A stretch of 5,067 bases of DNA, from the NCBI GenBank assembly GCA_003162255.1, contig PMMJ01000099.1, positions 12,677 through 17,743 of the forward strand, written 5' to 3'. A model generated the notes under the pieces. The model saw nothing but the letters and a program-made list of their open reading frames with translations. It searched no databases and was not told where the DNA came from. Both the position numbers and the translations under genes were made by a program. This stretch comes from Acidobacteriaceae bacterium (GTDB lineage: Bacteria; Acidobacteriota; Terriglobia; Terriglobales; Acidobacteriaceae). Of the stretch, positions 4,746-5,067 are shown in pieces (within the stretch, counting starts at the first letter, position 1; every line of letters starts with the position of its first letter).

Positions 4746-5067
4746 TTATTGCTTGTCTGATGCTTTCGCCGGGGCAGGGGGCTTAGTACGGGTCGGCTTC
4801 CACTCCCCTATACGTTTTTTTACATCTGCTATTTGCTCAGGAGTTAGATGAGAAGCTACTTCATCACGTGCGGCAGATACGTCTTTGTCACCTACATTTC
4901 CAGCCAGTGTCAGCCAGAAATAAGCCTGCTCATCATTCCTCGGAGCCCCGGCGCCTTTCTTGTACATGATGCCAAGAATACCTTGAGCGTTAGGATCTCC
5001 CTGTTCGGCAGCTTTCTTAAACCATTTTACTGCCTCACTACAATCCAACTGCACACCGTGCCCTTTT
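4746..5067 (-). CDS. Sel1-repeat protein, C-terminal part (5' end beyond the window)
   Basis: The visible part carries tetratricopeptide-like Sel1 repeats, which form helical scaffolds for protein-protein contacts and are often found in exported or envelope proteins. The frame stays open to the right edge: before the GTG at 5054 it reads KGHG, and KGHGVQLDCSEAVKWFKKAA continues a normal Sel1 unit (GxGV..D..EAVKWF.KAAEQGD). The GTG is therefore inside the gene and not its start. A second unit follows (AQGILGIMYKKGAGAP..DEQAYFWLTLAG), then a C-terminal segment SAARDEVASHLTPEQIADVK typical of proteobacterial Sel1 proteins and a Lys/Pro/Ala-rich tail. The gene ends at the TAA at 4746-4748. Neither an N-terminal signal nor the number of repeats can be seen. 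Its lower GC than the relaxase suggests it belongs to a different module. Confidence 0.85.
   Translation of the reverse strand, partial: KGHGVQLDCSEAVKWFKKAAEQGDPNAQGILGIMYKKGAGAPRNDEQAYFWLTLAGNVGDKDVSAARDEVASHLTPEQIADVKKRIGEWKPTRTKPPAPAKASDKQ

Noticed and set aside
4558..4851. 97-codon plus-strand frame
   Set aside because: Very Arg/Ser-rich, begins at the 16-bp palindrome and overlaps the end of the Sel1 gene on the other strand.
5052..5054. GTG as start of the Sel1 gene
   Set aside because: The frame stays open to the window edge, and the codons before the GTG complete a normal Sel1 repeat unit, so the gene continues outside.
1..5067. CRISPR array, tRNA, rRNA or insertion-sequence ends
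   Set aside because: I looked for regularly spaced repeats, cloverleaf-like segments and transposase frames and saw none.

Overview
The window looks like a mobile or accessory segment (plasmid or integrated mobilizable element) of a Gram-negative proteobacterium. An alphaproteobacterium is my best guess, from the style of the relaxase and of the small downstream gene, but the sequence does not prove it. Base composition changes sharply between genes. The relaxase is very GC-rich, while the first gene, the RusA-like gene and the right-edge Sel1 gene are visibly less so. This fits a mosaic assembled from several sources.

Layout. From 1 to about 197 there is no gene, only a CG-alternating tract and a possible short leader. 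A small exported protein of unknown function (198-710, +) follows. A 114-bp stretch with hairpins and one copy of a 17-bp repeat separates it from a convergent relaxase (825-2483, -). A 205-bp divergent intergenic region with two inverted repeats (2484-2688) is the most likely place for an origin of transfer. On its other side lies a 441-aa protein of unknown role (2689-4014, +). Right after this gene is a second copy of the 17-bp repeat, so the two copies bracket the relaxase/RusA-like pair. Next come a small 69-aa gene (4186-4395, -), a 350-bp gene-free region unusually rich in inverted repeats (4396-4745), and the C-terminal end of a Sel1-repeat protein that runs off the right edge (4746-5067, -).

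How the parts may work together. The relaxase would nick DNA at an origin of transfer and lead it to a recipient through a conjugation channel encoded elsewhere. No transfer channel, replication or partition gene is visible here. The most unusual object is the 441-aa protein. It appears to contain two degenerate copies of a RusA-type Holliday-junction resolvase fold, each keeping a different part of the RusA active site: the N-terminal copy keeps the DDxQ part and the lysine, the C-terminal copy keeps the DxDN part. This is a manual motif reading, not a search result. Whether the protein is a fused resolvase with a composite site, or a non-catalytic DNA-structure binder, cannot be decided from sequence alone.
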